The translations under genes were made by a program, and so were the position numbers. Positions 1 to 7,802 of a stretch of 64,000 nt of DNA are shown piece after piece; the first letter of the stretch is position 1, and each line of letters starts with the position of its first letter. The notes under the pieces were generated by a model, which saw only the letters and a list, made by a program, of their open reading frames with translations, did not search any database and was not told where the DNA came from. Origin of the DNA: Streptococcus sanguinis (GTDB lineage: Bacteria; Bacillota; Bacilli; Lactobacillales; Streptococcaceae); assembly GCF_900475275.1 (NCBI RefSeq), contig NZ_LS483364.1, positions 310,001-374,000 on the forward strand, given 5' to 3'.

Positions 1-41
1 GAAAATAAAAAGTAAGTTGTCAGATCTAGATAATTTAAGAG

Positions 42-90
42 GCTAATGTATATCTAATAGATTTACATTGGCTTTCTTTTTTGTTAAAAT
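42..90 (+). promoter_or_regulatory. Promoter and dyad operator of the dinJ-yafQ pair
   Basis: TTTACA (62-67) and TAAAAT (85-90) are 17 bp apart, with an extended -10 TG at 82-83. An imperfect inverted repeat (42-50 with 64-72, 8 of 9 bases) overlaps the -35 box. This is where a RelB/DinJ-type antitoxin would be expected to bind for autoregulation. The sites are seen; binding is inferred. Confidence 0.6.
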
Positions 91-114
91 AGTCTATAGA
101 AAGAAGGTGAGAGT

Positions 115-378
115 ATGTCAAAGACTAGTATGAGTATCCGCTTGGACAGCGAGGTCAAGGAGCAGGCTCAACAGGTTTTCAACAGCTTGGGCATGGATAT
201 GACAACGGCTATCAATATTTTTCTTCGTCAGGCTATTCAGTACCAAGGGCTACCCTTTGATGTCAGACTGGATGAAAGTCGGAAGCTGATGGAAGTATTG
301 GGGGATTTAGATCAAAATAGGAATATGAGTCAGTCTTTTGTGAGTGTCTCAGACTTGATGGAGAATTTACGTGCTTAA
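115..378 (+). CDS. DinJ/RelB-family antitoxin
   Basis: This 87-residue protein has the RelB/DinJ pattern: an N-terminal ribbon-helix-helix segment (residues 3-40, with IRLDSEVKEQAQ followed by MTTAINIFLRQA) and a short C-terminal tail that would neutralise the toxin. It should bind its own promoter dyad and the YafQ-like toxin encoded next. The reading frame overlaps the toxin start by 8 nt, so translation is probably coupled. A ribosome binding site (AGAAGGTGAGAG) precedes the ATG. Family assignment is confident; that the pair is active is inferred. Confidence 0.88.
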   Translation: MSKTSMSIRLDSEVKEQAQQVFNSLGMDMTTAINIFLRQAIQYQGLPFDVRLDESRKLMEVLGDLDQNRNMSQSFVSVSDLMENLRA

Positions 379-649
379 GATTCGTTATCATAAACAGTTT
401 AAAAAAGATTTTAAGTTGGCTATGAAGCGTGGACTTAAGGCAGAATTGTTAGAAGAAGTCTTAGAGTTTTTGATTCAGGAAAAGGAACTTCCTGCCAAAT
501 ATCGAGATCATCAACTGACAGCATCCAAGCACTTTAAAGGAGTGCGAGAATGCCATATCCAGCCAGATTGGCTCTTGGTTTATAAAGTGGATAAGGAAGA
601 ATTGATTTTAAACTTGCTTAGGACAGGCAGTCATAGTGATTTATTTTAA
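371..649 (+). CDS. YafQ/RelE-family mRNA interferase toxin
   Basis: A 92-residue basic protein of the RelE/YafQ fold: the start YHKQFKKDFKLAMKRG, the central YRDHQLTASKHFKGVRECHIQPDWLLVYK block and the end LNLLRTGSHSDLF are the family's conserved blocks. The HxxxH-type histidines and the terminal SHSDLF supply likely catalytic residues for ribosome-dependent mRNA cleavage. The start is GTG at 371, inside the last codons of the antitoxin gene. Length is normal for the family and no truncation is seen. Confidence 0.88.
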   Translation: MLKIRYHKQFKKDFKLAMKRGLKAELLEEVLEFLIQEKELPAKYRDHQLTASKHFKGVRECHIQPDWLLVYKVDKEELILNLLRTGSHSDLF

Positions 650-736
650 TCTATTAAAAGATAATTGAGGATTCTGAAGACGCTAGTACAAGTAAGAGTT
701 CATACCTTAGAATTATGATTTAGAAAGGACTCTCTC

Positions 737-889
737 ATGAAACTTAGAATAAATGCCGAAGATAAGCCAGTGCAAAAGGTGTTTGATTACCAGTTGGATC
801 TTGATTCAGATACGATTTTGAAAATGACCGCTTTGATTTGCGGTACGGTAGCAGAGGTTAGCCTACTGTCCCTGTTTAAAGAGAATTAA
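737..889 (+). CDS. Conserved-looking small protein of 50 residues upstream of pepS
   Basis: A short frame with ATG at 737 and TAA at 887-889 follows a good ribosome binding site (AGAAAGGAC). It encodes MKLRINAEDKPVQKVFDY at its start and an acidic, mostly soluble 50-residue protein. It lies 21 bp ahead of pepS in the same direction and could be co-transcribed. The function is not recognised. The good start site and clean codon structure suggest a real gene; comparison across streptococci would settle it. Confidence 0.55.
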   Translation: MKLRINAEDKPVQKVFDYQLDLDSDTILKMTALICGTVAEVSLLSLFKEN

Positions 890-910
890 CAAAAGAAAAG
901 GAGAAGCAGC

Positions 911-2152
911 ATGGTTCTGCCAAATTTTAAAGAAAACTTAGAAAAATACGCTAAACTATTGGTTGCCAATGGTATCAATGTGCAGCCGGGTCACACGGTG
1001 GCGCTCAATATTGATGTGGAGCAGCGTGAGCTGGCTCACTTGATTGTCAAGGAAGCCTATGCTCTGGGTGCTCACGAGGTCATCGTCCAGTGGGCGGATG
1101 ATTTGACTACGCGGGAGAAATTCCTCCATGCACCGATGGAGCGCTTGGACAATGTTCCAGACTATAAGGTGGCTGAGATGAACTATCTCCTCGAAAAGAA
1201 AGCCAGCCGCTTGGGCGTTCGTTCATCTGACCCAGGAGCTTTAAATGGCGTGGATGCCGAGAAATTATCGGCTTCTGCTAAGGCTATGGGGATAGCCATG
1301 AAGCCGATGCGGATTGCAACCCAATCCAATAAAGTCAGCTGGACAGTCGCTGCAGCAGCCGGTACAGACTGGGCTAAGAAGGTCTTTCCAAACGCAGCCA
1401 GTGATGAGGAAGCGGTAGACTTGCTTTGGGATCAGATTTTCAAAACCTGCCGTGTCTATGAGAATGATCCAGTAGCCGCTTGGCAGGCGCATGAAGAAAA
1501 ACTCAGCTCAAAAGCTAAGGTTTTAAACGAGGAGCAATTCACAGCTCTGCACTACACAGCTCCTGGAACTGACTTGACATTGGGCTTGCCCAAGAACCAT
1601 CACTGGGAGTCAGCTGGCAGTCTAAATGCTCAGGGCGAGTATTTCATTGCCAACATGCCGACAGAAGAGGTCTTTACAGCACCGGACTTCCGCCGAGCTG
1701 AAGGTTATGTGACTAGCACCAAGCCTCTCAGCTACAATGGCAACATCATCGAAGGCATCAAGGTGACCTTCAAGGATGGCCAGATTGTGGACATTACTGC
1801 TGAAAAGGGCGATCAAGTTATGAAGGATCTTGTCTTTGAAAATGCTGGTGCGCGTGCTTTAGGTGAGTGTGCCTTGGTACCAGATCCAAGTCCGATTTCT
1901 CAGTCAGGCATTACTTTCTTCAATACTCTCTTTGATGAAAATGCCTCTAACCACTTGGCTATTGGTGCAGCTTATGCGACCAGTGTGGTCGGCGGAGAGA
2001 ATTTCTCTGAAGAAGAGCTAGAAGCAGCGGGTCTCAACCGCTCGGATGTCCATGTGGACTTTATGATTGGCTCAAATCAGATGGATATTGACGGTATTCG
2101 AGAAGACGGCAGCCGTGTGCCAATCTTCCGCAATGGAGACTGGGCACTCTAA
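911..2152 (+). CDS. pepS: Aminopeptidase PepS (M29 metallopeptidase family)
   Basis: The 413-residue protein matches the length and sequence style of PepS/AmpS cytosolic aminopeptidases of streptococci. It has the M29 hallmarks: glutamates in the EGYVTSTKPL and LGECALV segments, and the downstream HLAIGAAY and DFMIGSNQMDIDG blocks that carry the metal-binding His, Tyr and Asp residues. It trims N-terminal residues from peptides using two divalent metal ions. The ATG follows an AAGGAGAAG ribosome binding site. Gene context (small protein upstream, stress membrane protein downstream) says little about regulation. Confidence 0.9.
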   Translation: MVLPNFKENLEKYAKLLVANGINVQPGHTVALNIDVEQRELAHLIVKEAYALGAHEVIVQWADDLTTREKFLHAPMERLDNVPDYKVAEMNYLLEKKASRLGVRSSDPGALNGVDAEKLSASAKAMGIAMKPMRIATQSNKVSWTVAAAAGTDWAKKVFPNAASDEEAVDLLWDQIFKTCRVYENDPVAAWQAHEEKLSSKAKVLNEEQFTALHYTAPGTDLTLGLPKNHHWESAGSLNAQGEYFIANMPTEEVFTAPDFRRAEGYVTSTKPLSYNGNIIEGIKVTFKDGQIVDITAEKGDQVMKDLVFENAGARALGECALVPDPSPISQSGITFFNTLFDENASNHLAIGAAYATSVVGGENFSEEELEAAGLNRSDVHVDFMIGSNQMDIDGIREDGSRVPIFRNGDWAL

Positions 2153-2246
2153 GATTTCAAGCTGCCTTAAATGGCGCATTCCATAATGACAGCTTCCACT
2201 TGCTTCTTGAGAAGCCTTGCTAGAAATATAGAAAGAAGGGGAATAT

Positions 2247-2477
2247 ATGATTGGTAGTATGTTTGTCGGTTTTATCATCGGCCTTATCGCCGGGGCTATT
2301 ACCAGCCGCGGGGAGCGCATGGGCTGTATCGGAAAGATCCTCTTGGGTTGGTTTGGTTCCTTGGTCGGTCAGTTTCTTTTTGGCAACTGGGGACCAATGC
2401 TTGCTGATACAGCTATTGTTCCATCAGTGCTAGGAGCGGTTATCCTCTTGGCTATTTTCTGGAGACGGGATAGTTAG
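2247..2477 (+). CDS. GlsB/YeaQ/YmgE-family small membrane protein
   Basis: A 76-residue, almost entirely hydrophobic protein with glycine-rich transmembrane helices (MFVGFIIGLIAGAITSRGER, then GKILLGWFGSLVGQFLFG and a third helix) separated by a short basic loop. This is the transglycosylase-associated/YeaQ family, often linked to envelope or general stress. The ATG at 2247 has an AAGAAGGGGAA ribosome binding site. An overlapping frame starting four bases later is a shadow. Confidence 0.8.
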   Translation: MIGSMFVGFIIGLIAGAITSRGERMGCIGKILLGWFGSLVGQFLFGNWGPMLADTAIVPSVLGAVILLAIFWRRDS

Positions 2478-2486
2478 AATAGAAAA

Positions 2487-2518
2487 AATACCTAGATAGT
2501 TTCTATCTAGGTATTTTC
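2487..2518. terminator. Bidirectional intrinsic terminator
   Basis: A perfect 13-bp stem (2487-2499 with 2503-2515) with a TTT loop is flanked by A-rich and T-rich runs. It sits between the convergent membrane-protein gene and def and can serve both. Confidence 0.88.
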
Positions 2519-2538
2519 GATAATGATATGCAAGTTAT

Positions 2539-3171
2539 TTACTCAATCACCAACATGCCGTCTTTGACTGCAAATGGGTCTTTTTCATTGATGCGGTCAT
2601 AGAACATGATGCCGTTGATATGGTCGATTTCATGCTGAACAACAATGGCGTTATAGCCCTTGAGCTTGATACGATGCTTTTGACCGTCCTTGTCAAAGTA
2701 ATCCACGGTGACTCGCGCATGCCGAACTACGTAGCCCGGTACTTCTCGATCGACTGATAGGCAGCCTTCACCATCAGCTAAAGCCGCATCCTGAACGGAA
2801 TGGGCTACAATCTTAGGATTGTACATCAGTGTTTGCAGGCTATAAGCTTCCTTAGGCGGATTTCCCTCTTCGTCCTCAGGGTTGGGAACTAAAACAGCGA
2901 TGAGCCGTTTGGAAATATCCAGCTGGGGAGCAGCTAGACCAACACCGCCTCGCAGCCCCATTTTTTCTGCCATGACTGGGTCCTGGGAATGCTTGAGAAA
3001 TTGCATCATCTTCTCGCCCAGAATGATTTCCTGGTCTGATAGAGGGAAGCTGACTTCCTCAGCGATAGCGCGCAGGGTTGGATTGCCCTCGCGGATAATA
3101 TCCTTCATATCAATTAAATGGGCTGGTTTGGTTAATCGTTCAATAACAGATGTTTTTTCACTCACAGACAT
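2539..3171 (-). CDS. def: Peptide deformylase
   Basis: This 210-residue metalloenzyme removes the formyl group from the N-terminal methionine of new proteins. All three PDF motifs are present: [13 protein letters not shown] and HEIDH, giving the Cys and two His metal ligands and the catalytic Glu. The insertion-rich style and length are those of the type II Gram-positive deformylases. The chosen ATG gives a slightly long N-terminus ([13 protein letters not shown]) compared with streptococcal relatives as I recall them, but there is no internal Met before the conserved region. Confidence 0.95.
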   Translation of the reverse strand: MSVSEKTSVIERLTKPAHLIDMKDIIREGNPTLRAIAEEVSFPLSDQEIILGEKMMQFLKHSQDPVMAEKMGLRGGVGLAAPQLDISKRLIAVLVPNPEDEEGNPPKEAYSLQTLMYNPKIVAHSVQDAALADGEGCLSVDREVPGYVVRHARVTVDYFDKDGQKHRIKLKGYNAIVVQHEIDHINGIMFYDRINEKDPFAVKDGMLVIE

Positions 3172-3304
3172 GATTCTCTCCTTTTTCTATCCTTCATCAT
3201 AACATAAAACCTCCAAGAAATAAAGGCGGGAGCGGTTTTGACTGGCTGGTAGTGCCTGATTTTAAATGAAGCCACAGCGACCCATAATATTCCTGACAAA
3301 GAAA

Positions 3305-3333
3305 TTGCGTCTTGGCCCAAAAAACTGTATGAT
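3305..3333 (+). promoter_or_regulatory. Probable promoter of the MFS gene
   Basis: TTGCGT (3305-3310) and TATGAT (3328-3333) are separated by 17 bp, 31 bp ahead of the MFS start codon. Confidence 0.5.
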
Positions 3334-3364
3334 AGAGGTAGTGTGAATTTTAAAGGAAAATAGA

Positions 3365-4534
3365 ATGAAAAAATTGATGGAAAAGGTGAGTATCCTCTCG
3401 CTTTCTTTGATTCTGACGACGGCTTTTTCGATTTCCAGTGCCCAGTCGGCCATGTTTGCTTTTTATAAGGAGATTCCAGAAAGTTGGGTAGAACTTCTGG
3501 TTTCCTTGCCTTCGGCTGGGATTATGCTGATGTTGCTGTTTAATAGAGTCATTGAGAAATACCTGACAGAGCGTCAGATGATTGTGAGTGGGCTTCTGAT
3601 TTTTTCACTTTGCGGGCTTCTTCCTCTACTTAGTCAGTCTTACTGGCTTATGTTTGCCTCTCGGATTGTCTTTGGGATGGGAATCGGTCTGCTCAATGCC
3701 AAGGCTATCTCGATTGTTAGCGAGCGCTACAAGGGACAGGAACGCGTTCGGCTTTTAGGACTGAGGGGATCAGCAGAAGTAGTCGGGACAGCTTTCTTGA
3801 CTTTTGGCGTCAGTCTACTTCTTCCTCTCGGCTGGCAGGCTGCCTTTCTCGTCTATACCTTTGGACTGGTGGTTTTAGCGTTTTATCTGCTTTTTGTCCC
3901 TTATGACAAGGTCTCTGAAAAGCAGCAAGAACAGTCTGAATCGACTCCTAAGCTAAGCCAGCAGGATTGGCAGTTAAGTCTAGCTTTTGCCTTTGTGGCG
4001 GGGGTTATTGTGCTGACCTATATCGCCATCAATGTGCGGGTGCCGGGGATTGTAGAGAAGTCTGGCATGGGGACACCCCAAACTGCAGGCATGATTCTTT
4101 CCTTGATGCAGTTGATTGGGATTGCAGCGGGCATCAGCTTTGCCAGTTTGACCCGTCTTTTTAGAGATAAACTGCTGATGCTTTCTGGTCTGGTTTTTGG
4201 CCTGACTCAGATTATTATTGGCTTCTCACCAAATCTCTTGTCACTCAGCTTTGCTACTATTAGCGCCGGCTTTGTCTATAGTGTCGGTCTGACGACCATT
4301 TTTTACACCCTATCCGAGCGCATTTCCGCCCACCTACTCAATCAAGCCACTTCTATCGTGATTTTAGGCTGCAGTATCGGAGCAACGGCCACTACATTTG
4401 TCCTCAGTTTCATCGGGAGCTTCTCCAATGCTCCAGCCTTTATCTTCAGCGTTTTGGGTATGGCTATGATTCTGACCTCGCTCTTTGTTCTAAGATTTAG
4501 CAAAGAAAAGAGCGGCATGGCTTCAGGAAGTTAG
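3365..4534 (+). CDS. Major facilitator superfamily transporter, 12 TM
   Basis: A 389-residue polytopic membrane protein with about 12 hydrophobic segments arranged as two halves of six, with a charged cytoplasmic loop in the middle (residues about 183-205, DKVSEKQQEQSES). The loop 2-3 region and the GMGIGLLNAKAISIVSERYKGQERVRLLGLRGSAEVVG block are typical of CynX/NimT- or multidrug-type MFS carriers. The substrate cannot be read from the sequence. It is followed 11 bp later by rsuA and may be co-transcribed with it. Confidence 0.8.
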   Translation: MKKLMEKVSILSLSLILTTAFSISSAQSAMFAFYKEIPESWVELLVSLPSAGIMLMLLFNRVIEKYLTERQMIVSGLLIFSLCGLLPLLSQSYWLMFASRIVFGMGIGLLNAKAISIVSERYKGQERVRLLGLRGSAEVVGTAFLTFGVSLLLPLGWQAAFLVYTFGLVVLAFYLLFVPYDKVSEKQQEQSESTPKLSQQDWQLSLAFAFVAGVIVLTYIAINVRVPGIVEKSGMGTPQTAGMILSLMQLIGIAAGISFASLTRLFRDKLLMLSGLVFGLTQIIIGFSPNLLSLSFATISAGFVYSVGLTTIFYTLSERISAHLLNQATSIVILGCSIGATATTFVLSFIGSFSNAPAFIFSVLGMAMILTSLFVLRFSKEKSGMASGS

Positions 4535-4545
4535 GAGGTTATACG

Positions 4546-5274
4546 ATGCGTCTGGATAAATTTTTAGCAGAAAATGGTCTGGGCTCACGTGCTCAGGTCA
4601 AGCAGCTTCTAAAGAAAGGGCTGGTTTTGGTCAATGGCAGAGCAGAGAAATCACCTAAGACCCAGATTGATGAGGCAGCAGATGACATTGTCGTTTCTGG
4701 CCAAAGGCTGACTTATGAGAAATTCGTCTACTACCTTCTCAACAAGCCGCAGGGAGTCATTTCGGCGACAGAGGATGACCGTCATCAGACGGTTCTGGAC
4801 TTGCTGGATGAGACTGCCCGTCAGAAAGAAGTCTTTCCTGTCGGCCGCTTGGATATTGATACCCACGGCCTGCTCCTTCTGACCAATAATGGCAAGCTAG
4901 CCCATGCCATGTTGTCACCCAAAAAGCACGTAGAAAAAATCTACCGAGCTCAAGTGGCTGGCCTGATGGAGCAAGCAGATGTAGAGCGATTTGCTGCAGG
5001 AATAGAACTGAAAGACTTCACCTGTCAGCCAGCTCAGCTCAAGATTTTAGAGCTGGATGAGGCAAAAGAGACTTCTCTCGTAGAAATTACCCTAGCGGAA
5101 GGTAAATTCCACCAGGTCAAGCGCATGGTGGCTGCCTGCGGAAAAGAAGTCACGGATCTTCAGCGCCTCACGATGGGGCCCCTACAGTTGGATCCTGCAT
5201 TGGCTCTTGGAGAATGGCGGAGATTGACTATTGATGAATTAGAACGTTTAACAATTTTTAAAGTCGAGCTTTAA
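4546..5274 (+). CDS. rsuA: 16S rRNA pseudouridine synthase, RsuA/RluB family
   Basis: The protein has an N-terminal S4 RNA-binding domain (MRLDKFLAENGLGSRAQVK, residues 1-50) and a pseudouridine synthase core with the catalytic-Asp motif GRLDIDTHGLLLLTNNG. At 242 residues it fits the RsuA class, which in E. coli modifies 16S rRNA U516; the exact target here is inferred. The ATG follows TTAGGAGGTTATACG, a strong ribosome binding site. Confidence 0.85.
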   Translation: MRLDKFLAENGLGSRAQVKQLLKKGLVLVNGRAEKSPKTQIDEAADDIVVSGQRLTYEKFVYYLLNKPQGVISATEDDRHQTVLDLLDETARQKEVFPVGRLDIDTHGLLLLTNNGKLAHAMLSPKKHVEKIYRAQVAGLMEQADVERFAAGIELKDFTCQPAQLKILELDEAKETSLVEITLAEGKFHQVKRMVAACGKEVTDLQRLTMGPLQLDPALALGEWRRLTIDELERLTIFKVEL

Positions 5275-5312
5275 AATCCAGCACCTAATGAATAGGTGCT
5301 GGGTTTTAATTT
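5273..5312 (+). terminator. Intrinsic terminator after rsuA
   Basis: A stem of about 15 bp (5273-5287 with 5293-5307, one G-U pair) around an ATGAA-type loop begins at the rsuA stop codon and is followed by a T-rich run. Confidence 0.88.
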
Positions 5313-5403
5313 ACGCCGTTTTTGGGATGTATTCAAAAATTACTATATATCTTAGGCACAATTCTTTTGATAATTTCCTGATGACAATTGGACTGAATTT
5401 TGA

Positions 5404-5432
5404 TTGAAAACGCTAACTATTTTGTTTATACT
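5404..5432 (+). promoter_or_regulatory. Candidate promoter of the PTS operon
   Basis: TTGAAA (5404-5409) and TATACT (5427-5432) are exactly 17 bp apart. The predicted transcript start falls just before the AGGAGGG ribosome binding site at 5441-5447, giving a very short leader. This argues that the regulator starts at GTG 5454 and not at an upstream TTG. Confidence 0.5.
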
Positions 5433-5453
5433 AATAATATAGGAGGGCTAGAA

Positions 5454-7505
5454 GTGTTATCAAATGAGCTCATTGAAAAATTTCAGCTTTTATCCAAATA
5501 TTCAGATTCTTCTCTTGAGGAAATGGAAAAACTTCTAAAAATTAATCGTAAATATCTTATTCTGCAAATTGAAAAAATTAACGATGTTTTAGAATCTTTT
5601 CATTTTCCAGTTATTGAGGTGAAAGGAGGACGAATTAGAACTCCGGCAGTATCCTTGAATAGCCTTTTTGAAAAGATATCTCATCATACAGGTGACTATC
5701 TTTTTCATGAAGAGCGCTTAGAAATGATTGTGCTTTACATTCTGTTGGCTCAGCACTTTGTATCCAATCAGCATTTACAGAATCTATTGCAGATGAGCAG
5801 AAATTCAGTCCTGTCGGATATAAAAAGGCTTAAGCAACATTTACTTTCTTATCAGATAGAACTGTCTTATACTCGTAAACAGGGATATTTTTTAGCAGGA
5901 AAAACAAAAAAGCTCATTTATCTATTAGAGAAGACATTGAGTGAGCTTTTGTCAATAGCGAGTGGGCGCTGGGTACTTCGATATTTGCTTGAAGATTGTG
6001 GTCTAGAGCTTAATGATGGGGAAGTTGCAGACAGACTCGTTTTACTCGGAAAAAAGTATAACATTCATTTTTTGTCTGAAAAAACGAAAGAAGTAAGCTG
6101 TCTTATCGCTATTTTAAAAGCGGGGAGTTTAAAAATATGTCCTGACGATGATATTGTCTTAGGAGAGATATATACAAATTCTTTGTTTGATTTATGTGAA
6201 GAACTATTACAAACTTACCCAGAGTTGGCAGGCAAAAAGAATTTTATCTTTTCTCGCTTGCTAGGTTGTACAGAAGGAAATCTTCAAGTTTTTTCTGACC
6301 AAAGGGTATTTGAGTTGATGGAAGATATAATAGAACAGGTCAAAGCTCATACAGGAGCAGATTTTTCTCAATCTCCTCAATTTCGTCAAAATTTATACTC
6401 GCATCTTTATCCAGCGTATTATCGCCTGTTATTTGATATTCCTTTAATAAATCCATTGAAAGAACAGATTAAAGCAGATTTTGGCTCACTCTACTATTTG
6501 GTAAAACGAAGTCTTATTCCTTTAGAAGAATACGTAGGCAAACTATTAAGTGATGATGAGGTAGCTTACTTCACGATTCATTTTGGTGGATATTTAGAGG
6601 GAGAGTATAAGAAAGATAGTATACAAACTTTAAGGGCTTTGAGTATCTGTCCAAATGGAGTGAGTTCTTCCCTGATTCTTCAGGCGGAATTAAAGCATCT
6701 TTTTCCAAATATGATGTTTAAGCCTGTTCACCAGCTTGATGAAGCTAAAAAGATAGACATTGAAGAATATGACCTTGCTTTTTCAACAGTTCCGTTTGAA
6801 TCAGAAAGACCAGTCTATATACTGCAGCCTGTTATGAAGGCTGTTGAAAAGACCATGTTAAAACGCAGAGTCATCAGTCAATTTTCTTGGATTGAAACTC
6901 AAGGAATTTCCTTAGACGGGTTGATAGAAATTATAGAGCGACATACAACGATTCATCACTATCCTGAGCTAATGAGAGAACTATCGAATTACTTGATAGG
7001 CTGGCAACAAGGTCAGACGAGAGGAGGATATGGTTTGACAGAATTATTAAAAAAAGAATTTATTCAACAGACTAATCAGGTCAAGGATTGGAAAGAAGCT
7101 ATTTCTTTGGCAGCTGCACCTTTGCTGAGGGAAAATTATATTGAGCAGTCTTATATTGAAGGAATGATTGCTTCTGTGGAGAAGTTAGGAGCCTATATTG
7201 TACTAGCACCGAAAGTCGCTGTTCCTCACGCTGCTCCTGATTTGGGGGTAAACAAGGTAGGAATGAGCTTGCTGCAGGTGGCAGAGCCAGTTGATTTTGA
7301 TGTAAAAGGAGATGAGGAAAAACAAGTTCAGTTGATTTTTGTACTTGCCGCCATTGATTCAACTGCGCATTTGAAAGCTTTACAAGAGCTTGCTATGATT
7401 TTAGATGACGATGAGTCCATAGAACAGTTAATTGCAGCAGAAAATCCAGATGAAATAATGGAAATCATTACCGAAACAATAAAGAATGGAGAAAAAGATG
7501 ATTAA
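5454..7505 (+). CDS. BglG/MtlR-type PRD transcriptional regulator with C-terminal EIIA domain
   Basis: A 683-residue PTS-controlled activator. In order: an N-terminal winged-helix/HTH region (residues 1-170), two PTS regulation domains (about 175-385), an EIIB-like domain (about 390-480, cysteine in SICPNGVSSS) and a PTS EIIA type 2 domain (about 530-680) whose phosphorylatable His is near residue 592 in VAVPHAAP. Activity should respond to phosphorylation by HPr and the cognate EII. The frame is open upstream to TTG at 5400, but GTG 5454 has a good ribosome binding site and a promoter lies inside the extension. It overlaps the EIIB gene by 8 nt. There is no separate EIIA gene in the operon. 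Confidence 0.85.
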   Translation: MLSNELIEKFQLLSKYSDSSLEEMEKLLKINRKYLILQIEKINDVLESFHFPVIEVKGGRIRTPAVSLNSLFEKISHHTGDYLFHEERLEMIVLYILLAQHFVSNQHLQNLLQMSRNSVLSDIKRLKQHLLSYQIELSYTRKQGYFLAGKTKKLIYLLEKTLSELLSIASGRWVLRYLLEDCGLELNDGEVADRLVLLGKKYNIHFLSEKTKEVSCLIAILKAGSLKICPDDDIVLGEIYTNSLFDLCEELLQTYPELAGKKNFIFSRLLGCTEGNLQVFSDQRVFELMEDIIEQVKAHTGADFSQSPQFRQNLYSHLYPAYYRLLFDIPLINPLKEQIKADFGSLYYLVKRSLIPLEEYVGKLLSDDEVAYFTIHFGGYLEGEYKKDSIQTLRALSICPNGVSSSLILQAELKHLFPNMMFKPVHQLDEAKKIDIEEYDLAFSTVPFESERPVYILQPVMKAVEKTMLKRRVISQFSWIETQGISLDGLIEIIERHTTIHHYPELMRELSNYLIGWQQGQTRGGYGLTELLKKEFIQQTNQVKDWKEAISLAAAPLLRENYIEQSYIEGMIASVEKLGAYIVLAPKVAVPHAAPDLGVNKVGMSLLQVAEPVDFDVKGDEEKQVQLIFVLAAIDSTAHLKALQELAMILDDDESIEQLIAAENPDEIMEIITETIKNGEKDD

Positions 7506-7779
7506 AATTGTCACAGTTTGTGGAAATGGTATTGGCAGCAGCTTACTTCTTCGGATGAAAGTAGAAGCCATTGCCAAAGATTTAGGAATAGAAGTAGAAG
7601 CGGAATCTTGTGATTCTAATGCAGCGGTCGGGAAGGGAGCGGACCTATATGTGACAGTGAAAGAATTTCAAGATATCTTTCCTGAGGGAACAAAGGTTTG
7701 TATAGTTAAGAGCTATACAAATCGCAAAAAAATCGAAGCAGACCTTGTTCCTGTATTAGAAGAAATGAGAAATCAATAA
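7498..7779 (+). CDS. PTS system EIIB subunit, ascorbate/lactose-type fold
   Basis: A 93-residue EIIB with the P-loop-like phosphocysteine motif CGNGIGSS (Cys about residue 8-9). It takes phosphate from an EIIA and gives it to sugar during transport by the EIIC encoded next. ATG 7498, overlapping the regulator's stop, is preferred over ATG 7486 because GGAGA at 7489-7493 is properly spaced and the protein then begins MIKIVTVCG as in the SgaB/UlaB family. Confidence 0.85.
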   Translation: MIKIVTVCGNGIGSSLLLRMKVEAIAKDLGIEVEAESCDSNAAVGKGADLYVTVKEFQDIFPEGTKVCIVKSYTNRKKIEADLVPVLEEMRNQ

Positions 7780-7802
7780 GAAGAAAGAATGGAGGTTCAG
7801 CC

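Noticed and set aside
5400..5453. TTG start giving an 18-residue longer PRD regulator
   Set aside because: A promoter and a strong ribosome binding site lie inside this stretch, favouring GTG 5454.
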